A stretch of 62,359 nt of DNA, taken from the NCBI GenBank assembly GCA_036897485.1, contig JAYMTF010000055.1, positions 1 to 62,359 of the forward strand. Direction: 5' to 3'. Positions 36,001 to 47,100 of the stretch are shown here, piece after piece; position 1 is the first letter of the stretch; each line of letters begins with the position of its first letter. A model generated the notes under the pieces. It saw nothing but the letters and a program-made list of their open reading frames with translations. It did not search any database and was not told where the DNA came from. This stretch comes from Pelargonium nanum. Lineage: Eukaryota > Streptophyta > Magnoliopsida > Geraniales > Geraniaceae. A program made the position numbers and the translations under genes.

Positions 36001-36903
36001 ATTATTTTTTTGGATTAAAAGTAAATAATTCCAAGCCCATTTTTTTTGTGGGCCAAACAAAGTACTTGAATTCAAACCCAAAATATTGTGGGCCAAAACT
36101 AAAGTAAATGAACTGAAGCCCAATTTTTTGTGGGCCAAACTTGAATTCAAGCCCGAAATCTACAAAGTACTTGAATTCAAGCCCAAAATCGCTGGCCAAA
36201 ACTAGAGTTGACAACACGACTTAGCACGTTTGGCACAAAACATCCCATCTCGTGGTTTGAATGTTAACCATTAGCTAAATGACCTAACACATTAGACACG
36301 ACACATTTCCACATACTATATAGATATGGACCAACACGATACAACTTAACACGTTTGACACCCCACAAAATAACAAGAATTACTTCTTTTTCCACTATAA
36401 TTTCTAAAATGAACGTTTAAGTGTCCTTCATGTGCTGTATGGACTAATACAATACAACCTAACGTGTTAGTGTGCATGACGACAAATCTCGTATGTTCAA
36501 ATCTAGCCGCTCACGATAGCTCGTTTTGTGTGTGGGCCAAATAGAGTACTTGAATTCAAGTCCAAAATCTTCATAGACCAAAATTATAGTTGACCATTTA
36601 TATGTCACGACATTGTAACTGTGTGTGCTATATGGGGCAACACGTACAATTTCTTACGTTTGGCACAAAACATTTCCACGCGTTAAACGTGTGTTATATG
36701 GGCCAACACGAACAAAAATGAATGGTTGGGATAACAAAATAAGACATTTTTGTACATACTTTGCGAGAAAATGTATGTAAATCTCATATCTAATCAATAA
36801 GAGCCCCAAACCTCACTCACTCAAACAAATACAAGAACTGAACAACAAACACAGTGATAGAGTCCGGTAGGGTTTTGCAACTCCGTCTCCTCCAAACCAC
36901 AGC
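36001..36903. repeat. Diverged repeats between tRNA-Ser and the CTNNBL1 gene
   Basis: Immediately after the tRNA, the phrases GTGGGCCAAA and TACTTGAATTCAAGCCCAAAA recur about four times up to 36205, and once more at about 36535-36585. Then come copies of ACGTTTGGCACAAAACAT (36227 and 36658 regions) within hAT-like sequence beginning TAGAGTTGACAACACG (36206). The final about 100 bp is the presumed CTNNBL1 promoter and leader. Confidence 0.6.
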
Positions 36904-39900
36904 ATGGAGCTCGCCAACGCTCGCAGCTCTGCTCCCAAGCGCAAACGCGACGCCGCAGAGGCGGCTCCGCCACAGCCGTCCGCCGCCAACGGCGCCGATT
37001 TCGACCTCTCCCTCCTCGAAGCCGTCGAGAAGTCCCAAAACGCCGTCGAAGTGCTCGATCTCCGAAATCTGAAGAAGCTGGTCCTCTCCTTCGAGCGCCG
37101 CCTCAAGGACAACATCGAAGCTCGCCTCAAGTACCCTGACCAGCCCGATCGCTTCGCCGACTCCGAGGTCGAGCTCCACGACGAGCTCCAGAAGCTCAAG
37201 GTCCTCGCCGGAGGGCCCGAGCTCTACCCCGATTTGGTCAATTTGAATACGATTCCTTCGATTCTCAACCTCCTCAGCCACGAGAACACCGACATTGCGA
37301 TCGACGTGCTTCAGTTGCTCCAGGATTTGACGGACGAGGACGTTCTCGACGACAACGACGAGTCCGCTGCGGTTCTCGTGGATTGTTTGATCGAGAACAA
37401 TGTGTTGGAGCTTCTGGTTCAGAATTTGCACCGATTGTCCGATAACGACCCTGACGAGACGGCGGCGGTGTACAACACGCTCGCCACGATCGAGAATTTG
37501 ATAGAGGTGAAGCCGGCTGTGGCGGAGCTGGTCTGCGAGAGGACGAAGCTGTTGCGGTGGCTGTTGGGGAAGATCAAGGTGAGGGAGTTTGATGGGAACA
37601 AGCAGTACGCGTCGGAGATATTGGCGATTTTGCTTCAAAACAGCACTGCGAACCAGAAGAGGTTGGGGCAGATGAATGGAGTGGACGTGGTGCTTCAGGC
37701 TGTGGCTATGTACAAGTCCAAAGACCCGAAGAGTTCGGATGAGGAGGAGATGGTGGAGAATTTGTTTAATTGTTTGTGTTGCTTGTTGATGCCACTGGAG
37801 AACAAGGAAAGGTTTCTGAATGCTGAAGGAGTGGAGCTGATGATCATTATCATGAAGCAGAAGAAGTTGGCTTATGGGTCGGCTATAAGGGCACTTGATT
37901 TTGCAATGACCAAGTACCCACCGGCTTGCGAACGTTTTGTGGATGTTTTGGGCTTGAAGACGGCTTTCGCAGCTTTCATGGGTAAGGCAAGTACGAATTC
38001 ACCTTCTTTACTGTCCATAAATTGATACATTGTTTCTTATTTAGACAACTTGTTAGATAGGATTGGATAAATGGGTGAAGAAAACAAGAATTACCAGTAG
38101 TTAGGACAGGCCTTGGTGGATGTAATGGAACATAGAAGTTAAGGTGGTGGGGTGCAATGGATGCCGTAGCGTTCTAGCGGATGATTAAATTTATGTGATT
38201 TGATTAGGCATTTATAATATGGTGTTGTTTTCAGCTACAGAGAGTAATGATTTAGAGGTCCCTCAGTGTGCATAATGATAGAGTTTGCCAAATGTTGATG
38301 TTATGGTGCTTTGGACCATAGACTCTTTTATGCGCTCCAGATATGTATATTGTATTTTTGAAACCAATCAAATGAGTATTATATTGTTCAACTTTGACTA
38401 GTATTATACTAATATATACTTCATCCGTCCCAAAATGAGTGGTTTTTTTCTCATTATGCACGTGAGAGTCCACAATGAGTATGTATGCTCATTGATAGGG
38501 AACCATAGCAATCCGAAGATCAAAATATCATGTCTACTGCTATTATAAAGTTTGTGATGACAATTGTTTGTGGAAGTTTGACACTCATGACAAAGGACTT
38601 GAGATAGAGCTCACTGTTGTCAAAAATGGAACTGAGCATTAAAAGTGAAGCTTATGGCTTTTGTTTGGCTAGTTGAATGTCACGTGAGGTAAGCATTTAT
38701 GAGTTTCCTATCTGCTGTGGTTTGTAATGGATCTCCAGTGATGTCCTTGGAAAACCTATGGCGTAGGACCACCCTTTTACAGTTGTGGATCTTAAATCTC
38801 CGTGGTTCGGTAGTTAGATGAGGATGGAGTTCTTTTGGATCTCCAGTTAGGATTTGGACTTTTGGGACATTATCTGGTGAGAGACTACCCCTTGATAGTG
38901 CAAGTCTTACTTACATTTGTATGGTTTGGTTGTTGGACTAGGAGACTTAAGTTAGTGACTGCCTTCTAAAGAAAGATTTTTCTTTCACTGTTTTCTGGCA
39001 TATAGCCATCGTACATTTCAGAGGTCAGGATTTTCAGGATCCTGATAGCTGCCTCCATGTATTCCTTGACAAATTTGATCATGTGTTATCAGGATATTTT
39101 CATCGAGCAATGTAGTCTGGAGTGTACTATAATTCATTCTAACAATATGTTTTTCTTTTCAAATTTTATGTAAAGCATTTGTCCTGTGTTTTGCATCTGT
39201 TTGCTTTTTTCATATAAATGGTAACATTAATCTCTTACATCTTCTGATTTTTAGATTCCAATGAGCAAGAAGAATAAAAAAGAGCGTTACCAAGAGGATT
39301 TAGAAGAACGAATTGTTTCTCTCATCGCCTCGTTATTTGGTAAGCAGGCAAGTGAAGCTGTTTCTGTGTTGCAGTTTGGTCCCATATAGATTCATTCATT
39401 CATAATGGGATTAAGATATAAATATCTCTTATTCCACATTGGTTGAAATATAAAAGTAATTAAAATGCGTGGAAGTTTATGTATCTAATAGTTATGACAT
39501 TTTAAAATTGATTTAACTGTTGGCTTGTTGCAATACTAATAGTTACACGTATAAACATTGTTTATTCTGATGCGGATTATCACTTGTTCTGTGGCATGTC
39601 TCAAATGTATTGTTTGACCAACATATAAACTTACCTTATTGCTATCTAGAAGAACAGCTATGCAAATGTTTACTTCTGAAAGGCTGAAAGAAGCATTTTC
39701 TATCCAATTCTAAAGATAAAACTCTTGATTTTCAGTCTTACTATTCTGTTATATTCCATTCAACTTGTCATGCAGTCTGGTACTCTTATTTCTGCTCAGA
39801 GAGGAATAAGAGTACTAGACTGCGGAATATTATCCTGAATTTGAGCCATATCTAATGTTTGGATGCTCAAAGAATTTGGATTTGACTCAAATTCAATAGA

Positions 39901-42177
39901 ATTCAAAACATGCCTAGAATGTTGGATTTCCAATGACAACTCTTACCAAGTTACCATGTCATTTGAAATTTCATAGTTTTCCAAACATTAAATTGTATTT
40001 GAATTACCATATTTCAAATCAAATCCATGAATCCAAACGCAACCTTAATTCACATATTCTAATTGCATTACTCATATACTTAAGTGCGTGCATATGATGA
40101 ACTGTAGTTAATGTGATTTCTTTTAGTTCATTTTTACATTTCTTTACATACTATATCAAATGCTGCTTAACATTGTTTGATATTTGCTGCTCCAGGTGGA
40201 ATAACAAGGGGCACTAGAAGGGAAAGATTGTTAAGTAAGTTTGTGGAAAATGAGTGTGAAAAGATAGACAGGCTTATGGAGCTCTATTTGAGGTACTTTT
40301 AATTTTGGCATGGCATAAGCCCATATTTCCTCCCCGTCCCCCAAATCGTCTCTGTTAGAAACAACCAGAATTATCTTTATTATTTTCAAATACGTAGAGG
40401 AGTCTATTCCATTCAAAGGGCTAATATTCACATTCAATTAATGGTACTCTTTCCTGGCAGATATTCTGATAGAGTTAAAGCAGAGACTGAACGAATGAAC
40501 GAGATTGAACTCGATGATTTAGAGGTTCTTTACTTTTTTATTTATTTGTCTTCATTTTCACTTTTAAATTACTATCTATCCATTTGGAACTAATAGTGTT
40601 GCCTTGCATTTTCAGATGGATGATGAGGAAAAATACAATCGGAAGCTTGAATCCGGACTGTACACTCTCCAGGTTTGTGGTGCCTAACCTCTTACTTTTA
40701 GCAAGAACCTGGATGTTTTCTCAATATTATATATTTGGATAACATTTACATGAGAAGTGTTAGGATCCTGTAGAAGATTAAAATTGCATTAATGAAAAGT
40801 TTTAAGATTGTGATGCTACTTTAAGGTAGCATTTGGATTAGAACATTTGGAATGAGAATGAAATTTCCATTCCAAAGTCATTATCATGACCAAAAAGTAA
40901 TAATTCAAATATGAAGAACAAGGATCTCTTTCCTATCCCCGCACAAAAATTCCAGTCCAAACGCTACCTCAGTTTAATTTGAGTTGTAGCTCCAAGGACT
41001 TCAGAATATTGCATTTTTATTTTGCAACGAATTTGCAATGCATTCTGACAATTTCTTAGTTTACTTTTGTGTTAATTGATCTTATTCTCTTTATCTGTAT
41101 TCTCGCAGTTGATTGCTGTGATTCTAGGTCACATTTGGTGCTCGGAGTAAGTTTCTCTAACACAATTTCAAGTGAGGATTTGAAGAATCTTGTTTCCCGT
41201 CTTAACGGAGTTTGTTACTTCTGTTCAGGCATCCACGAATGACAGCGAGAATTGAACTACTACTCAAGCAACAAAGACTTACAAAGAAAGACGTCAAGGA
41301 TATACTTCAGGTAAATGTCTCATTGTACCTTTCATTTCTACTTGCTCGAGAAACACTATCTGATAGAGTAACAAAATGATATTGGACCTTCATTTATCCG
41401 CATAAGCTTTTAGTTTAGTTGCTCCCTCTTTACATGTTATTAGAGCCTCATTGACCTAGAGTCACAAGTTCTAGTCATGCCTTCACCTAGAGACAGGAAT
41501 TCGAGTTTTGGATCGAGTTAAAAGACATATCTTGAACCCGACCTGCAGTTTCCCCACAACAAACCTGATCCACCCCGAACATGCAAAAATTTGGGTCGGA
41601 TTTCCGGTGCCCTCGGGCTCGAATTCAGATTGCCAACTCTACTGTCATGCTGACCATTGAAATATGCTAAAGTTCCAACACAAGGTTGACCACATTAGAG
41701 CTGGCAATTTGGATCTGGACCTGTAGGCACCTGAAAATTTGCGGTTTGAGTCGCATTATATAATGGACTTGACCTTTTTCAAGTCGTGTCAGATGAACCC
41801 GCATAGTTTGCATGTAAAACCCGCACCGACCTGCACCCATTCGGGTCGGATTCGGGTTAGGTCTTTTCAATCCGAAACCTGAAATGCTACCTCTAGACCA
41901 CATACAAAGCAAAAATGGATTTACTCGTGATGGAGACGTGTTAAGAGTATAAAATTGATATTGGACCTTTACAGTATCCACATCTTGTTTCAAATACTTG
42001 ATCTCCTGTCGTGCCACCTAACCTTCTGTTAGACAGCAAAATGTTTGTGTTGGCGTATAATTGTTTCCATTTTGCGAGTTGCAGGAGTATCACGACAACA
42101 TTGGCGACGTGGATGGACCAGAAGAGAAGGAGCGAGCACAGCATAAGATTCAGAAGTTCATTACAGCTTTTGATTGA
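36904..42177 (+). CDS. CTNNBL1: Beta-catenin-like protein 1 (armadillo-type, spliceosome-associated)
   Basis: Eight exons: 36904-37986, 39255-39339, 40196-40292, 40461-40524, 40616-40672, 41109-41146, 41229-41310, 42085-42177, giving 532 residues, near the family's usual length. A basic nuclear-localisation-like PKRKRD is at about 11-16. The rest is an alpha-helical armadillo-like repeat protein; recognisable blocks are YPDLVNLNTIPSILNLLSHE, NTDIAIDVLQLLQDLTDEDV and KIPMSKKNKKERYQEDLEER. In animals CTNNBL1 binds the CDC5L/Prp19 complex; a nuclear splicing role in plants is inferred. Intron 1 needs a GC donor (AAG|GCAAGT): splicing at the nearby GT would shift the frame. The last intron holds a hAT-like MITE. 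The presumed Arabidopsis counterpart, as I recall, lies next to a DJ-1 D gene, as here. Confidence 0.97.
38400..38460. repeat. Stowaway-like MITE end fragment
   Basis: TATACTTCATCCGTCCCAAA, then ATGAGTGG, matches the left end of the element at 31602. No matching right end was found nearby. It lies in CTNNBL1 intron 1. Confidence 0.5.
39848..40047. repeat. Probable MITE in CTNNBL1 intron 2
   Basis: The left portion ATGTTTGGATGCTCAAAGAA leads into TTTGGATTTGACTC. The right portion AATCAAATCCATGAATCCAA, then ACGCAACC, is a rough inversion. Related right ends occur near 49915-49950. Confidence 0.45.
40825..40970. mobile_element. MITE of the GGTAGCGTTTGGATT family
   Basis: Left GGTAGCATTTGGATTAGAAC, right AGTCCAAACGCTACC, inverted, about 145 bp. 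The interior has GGAATGAGAATGAAATTTCC and CATTATCATGACCAAAAAG, shared with the copies at 31629 and 33605. It lies in a CTNNBL1 intron. Confidence 0.75.
41688..41903. mobile_element. hAT-like MITE with perfect 8-bp target duplication
   Basis: The element is 41696-41895 (200 bp). It begins TAGAGCTGGCAATTTGG and ends GCTACCTCTA. GACCACAT flanks it on both sides (41688-41695 and 41896-41903). The interior is rich in GACCTGCACCC and GGGTCGGATTCGGG. It lies in the last intron of CTNNBL1. Together with 6137-6333 it fixes the family as hAT. Confidence 0.88.
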
Positions 42178-42924
42178 TGGACAATTTCTCAGCTGCAAGT
42201 TGTGCCTGCATAGAAATAGCTTTGCTTTTGTAGTTCATTGTACTGAAAATATTTGTTAGGGATCATCGGTGAAATTTAGCGCACACTCAAACAAAATGTA
42301 GCACATCACATTACAAACAATTTTTTACTATTTTAAGTTGTGTTATTTTTTGTGGTGTTAAATGAATCCGGCTGGAACAAAAATTAGTCTGAATATAATA
42401 TGGTTTTAAAATGCTGATCTCGTGTTGATCGCAGATCCGTTTCAAAAACTTCGTCAATTGAACTCATTTAGTCATTTTCATATGGAAGAAATTTTATTTT
42501 TGTTTCTTCCTAAAAAAAATATATATTAGGATCTGTAGTCAAATCATATTCCATAAATACCCCATAATCAGTCACTAATCCTGTAATTTATTACAATATT
42601 GCCACTGTCGATGATTCTAATTATAGATTTCACTTCAATTCCAAAAATAGAAAAATAAAATCACCAAATAAAATCCCAAACAAGGAAGAAACAAAGAAAC
42701 TCACTGGCATTACCAGACTCAAGATCTCTCTCCAGTTCCATGATTCTCGCCGACGATTCTGGCTTCTAGATTTCCCGGCGAAGATTCCGATACGTTGTCT
42801 CTTTTCAAGATTCCAGGTACTTTCCGTGTTCGCTCCGGCTAGCACTTGCTTCGATTTCTTTGTCTTGCTCCTTGATCCGCGGAGCAGCTCCTGAAATCGA
42901 GTTTCTGTTGTGGATTGAGGTTTT
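42178..42924. other. CTNNBL1 3' flank and 5' leader of the O-fucosyltransferase-family gene
   Basis: After the CTNNBL1 stop there is about 500 bp of AT-rich spacer. From about 42690 the sequence becomes a plausible leader (CAAGATCTCTCTCCAGTTCC) with a splice donor at 42817 (TTCCAG|GTACTT), which would start a 5' UTR intron. Confidence 0.5.
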
Positions 42925-44130
42925 TGGAAAAATTTCAGTTGCTTTGGAGTTTCCGGTTAGTGCGGAGGTAGCTAATATGATGCTTGAAGTTTGCTTGTAA
43001 CACTGTGTCTGTGCTGTGTTGAACTATAATAGTGAGGTTCTAATTGAGCTTCTATTATCGAGTTTCTGTTGTGTTTTGTAGCTAATATGATGCTTGTAGT
43101 TTGCTGGTAACTCTGTCTGTGTTGTGTTGAACTATAATTATATGATGATAATGAGATCCAATTTCATCAAGCTTCTGTTGTTGAGTTTCTGTTTTTGGAA
43201 AATTGTCAGCTGTTTTGGAGCTTCCGGTTTACACAGAGGAGCTAATGTGATGCTTGCAGATAGTGAGATCCAAATTATCTAGCTTCTGTAATCGAGTTTC
43301 TGTTGTGTATTAGGGTTTTTGGAAACGTTTAAGCTGTTTTGAAGGTTTAGGTTAATGTGGAGGTAGCTAATATGATGCTTGCACTTTGCCCGTAACACTG
43401 TGTCTGTGTTGTGTTGAACTATAATTATACTATGACAGTGAGATCCAAATTCATCGAGTTTCTGTTGTGGTTTAAGCTGTTTTGAAGCTTCTGGTTAATG
43501 CGGAGGTAGCTAATATGATGCTTGCAGTTTTGCTTGTAACACTGACTGTGTTGCGCTGAACTATAATTGTATGATGATAGTGAGATCCAAATTCATCGAA
43601 GCTTCTGTAATTGAGTTTTTGTTGTGGATTAGGATTTTTGGAGAATATTCAGGTGTCTTGGAATTTCCGTTTATGCGGAGGTAGCTAATAAGATGCTTGC
43701 AATTTGCTTGTAACCTGTGTCTGTGTTGTGCTGAACTATAACTATATGATGGTAGTGAGATTCAAATTCATCGAGTTTCTGTAATCGAGTTTTTGTTGTG
43801 AATTAGGGTTTTTGAAGAGTATTCAGGTGTCTTGGAAATTCTGGTTAATGCGGAGGTAGCTAATATATGCTTGCAGTTTACTTGTAACCTGTGTCTGTGT
43901 TGTGCTGAACTATAACTATATGATGATAGTGAGATCCAAATTCATCGAGCTTTTGTAATCGAGTTCCTGTTGTGGATTAGGTTTTTGGAAAAAAAAATCA
44001 GCTGTTTTGGAGTTTCTGGTTAGTGAGGAGGTAGCTAATATGATGCTTGCAGTTTGCTTGTAAGTTGTAACACTGTGTATGTGTTGTGTTGAACTATAAA
44101 TATATGATGATAGTGAGATCCAAATTCAAA
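42925..44130 (+). repeat. Eight-copy tandem repeat spanning the O-fucosyltransferase start codon
   Basis: The anchor GGAGGTAGCTAATATGATGC, followed by TTGCAGTTTGCTTG, occurs near 42965, 43079, 43236, 43360, 43501, 43675, 43850 and 44026; the last three spacings are about 175 bp. Each unit also carries GAACTATAATTATATGATGA, then TAGTGAGATCCAAATTC. The last unit supplies the gene's own ATG ATG ATA GTG AGA TCC AAA TTC. Confidence 0.9.
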
Positions 44131-47100
44131 TGGGCTGTGCTCGGAGTTGGGGTTTTGTCTCTTGCATCTTTGCTGGTTCATTTGTTCATTGCCAAGTACT
44201 CAAGTGCCGATCTCGGGTACTACAGTGCTATGGCAAGTTTTGGAGAGGATCTCAGTATGGGGAGACAGGTAATGGATCAGGGTTTTTATTGAATTATTGT
44301 GTTGGACAATTTGTATATCAAGATTTGGTTGGTTTATTTCTTGATGTTTGGTCTAATTTTCTTTTAGGGCATTGGACATAGAAGGTTGTGGAGGAATGTG
44401 AAATCTCTCGAGCCCTTGCAACCGTATGCCAATCCTAGAACTAGATATCCTGGTAAATGATGTCTTTGATTGATATTGTGTGTCGTGTTGTTTTTATGTG
44501 ATCGATAATTTCTCTCTTCTCTGTTTGCTAGTTTTTATCCCTTGTTACAAGAATTAAGAATAAGTTAGTTGGTATTGTAATTTCTCAATATACCCATGTG
44601 CATTTAGTGAAACAAATTCAAGTAATTCAAACTAACTTATTTAGAGATATTATTCAACTAACTTCATAAAAAGAAAGTGAGCGCTCATTTTGGACAAAAA
44701 AAAATTAGAGAATGTTGACAATCATTTTGGGACAAAGGGAGTATCCGTATATAGTAGGATTACATTTCTTGCTCCTAGCATATGGCATAATTAATTGATA
44801 GAAGCCAAGATAGGAAAAAAAATGATGGTTCGTTGTACTGTGCTCTGTAACCTGTAAACCGTGGTATATAGTGTTGTGCGGTTGTGCCTGTTGAGGTGCT
44901 CTTCAAGTTTCAGTTGTGCTTACTGATAGAAGTACTTTGAGGTCGAGGTCATTTTTTCCCTTTGTTTATGGTATGCATCACTTAATATGATTTCTCAGTT
45001 ATATGATGTAGGCAGATGCAGAAATTGATGTTTATTGTTTCAATCATTCCGGGAGAACCTTACAATTGTTTCTTTGAATTGAAAACCTCAACTCATCCAT
45101 ATTTTGATTCGATATCTTAGTTATGAACACCATGGTTGTAATCTAGGTTTATTTTCCTTTTAGAGTGTCCTTACCATAAATTTTCCCCAAAAAGATTCGA
45201 TAAACTTTCTTGCCTTTGGCTAGGGAAAACCAGTACCGAGGCTTTACCGGTAGTGATACTGTGGGGCTAGTCTTATATGTATAAGTAGACATCATTAAGT
45301 GACAATGAACAGAAAATAATATGTTAAACAGTAATCTCTGACTACTTTATTCAATTTAGACAACCATCATATATGTCCAGGGTTCATCCTTACCCCAAAC
45401 TTTAACACTTTCGACTTCAAGTTTAATATATTCTCTCTTAACATTTGCGTTCTTGCTTTCTGTATTACAGCTCCAACTAAGCACAATAATGGTTTCATAT
45501 ATGCCAAAGTTTTTGGCGGATTTGAGAAGATAAGAACTTCGGTATGACAATGTCCAGCATGAAATATCTTTATGAACTCCAACTTTAGCCAGAATTTTTA
45601 ACAACTTCCATTTTGCTAGATTTGCGATCTTGTCACCTTAGCCAGGCTTTTAAATGCTACACTAGTCATTCCTGAGATTCAAGAAAGCACTAATTCAAAA
45701 GGCATCAGGTTTTCCTTTTTGCCTCTTCTTCATTCAGCATTCGAGTGTTCATTACTTGCAAAGTTTAGTTTTCTTTTCTTCTTTAAAATATTCCAAAGCA
45801 ATGATGAACTATGAAGAATTGGAACTATTGTAATGTGCAGTTCCAAGTTTAAGAGTTTTTCATATATTTACAATGAGGAGCAATTCATAGCTGCACTTAG
45901 AAATGATGTAATCATTGTGAAGAGCCTACCTCCACAGTTAAAGGAGGTCAGGAAACGGAAACAATACAAAACATTCAAGCCCAAGAATACAGCTTCTCCA
46001 GAGTTCTATACAAGTGTAGTCTTACAAGCGTTAAAGAAAGCAAAGGTCGTTGGATTGGTGCTTACTGATGGAGGTTGTCTACAGGTATTACAGTTGGATT
46101 GTCTCCAGAACTATCTGTTTTTTTAACTGGGGTAGGCTGCTGATAATATAATGACTTTTTTTCATTGTACTAGTTTGTTTGATCTTATCTTGTTTTTATT
46201 TTCTTTCTAGCCGACCCTGCCTCCTAGCTTGGACGAATATCAGAGACTAAGATGCAGGGTGGCTTTCCATGCACTAAAGTTCCGTCCAGAAATTCTTGTA
46301 CTTGGGCGCCGGATGGTGGAAAGGTATTATTACTGATGTTCATAAGATTTGTATATATAGCATATAGAATTATTGGCTGAAACTCAAGTAGGGAGGCTTC
46401 TAGAAACTGTCTGGAAATGATTCTTTATATTGTTTCCTTGAGTCCAATGGACATGATTTATTTTTACTATGTACTTAACGTAAGTTTTATAATTGTGGAA
46501 AGACATTATGCATCCACTTCAATAGGATCTAGGCGCTAGTTTATCCGTGCACATCTTCCATGAAATGTCTAAAGTTGTTCCTCTCAAGTGAATTTATATT
46601 TTAGAGATAGACGTTGTGCTCTGTCCTCATCTTATCTGTTCAGTGTACTTATTACGTTTTCTGCGCAGGTTACGAGCTTCAGGTCAGCCGTATCTTGCTT
46701 TTCATCATGGTCTTGCAAGAGATTCCTTAGCATATCATGGTTGTGCTGAGCTTTTCCAGGTTAGTTGCATCAAATTTTCTATTGCTGCCTCATGTTCGGC
46801 ATGCAAGGAATTTTTTTGATGGTAACATAGGTCTACTTCTGATAAAAGTCTGGCAAAATTGTGTACATTTATAGAAAAGAACTAGTCAGTGATCTCTTCG
46901 AAATGATTGTAAAATTACAGAGAATTTGGTGCATAAAGTAGCCATTGCAGTTGTTTTATTTATTTAAACCGACTTTACTTCTAATTAACTATTTTTTCTT
47001 TTCTTTTTTTTTGTGAAGGATGTTCATAATGAGCTCATACAATACCGAAGGGCGCAAATGATTAAGCAAGGAATTCTCAAAGAAGAACAATACGTTGATT

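Noticed and set aside
36817-37638. 273-aa ORF antisense to CTNNBL1 exon 1
   Set aside because: It is the complement of a GC-rich, strongly coding exon. It has no domain and is rich in Arg, Val, Glu and Leu, as expected from a shadow frame.
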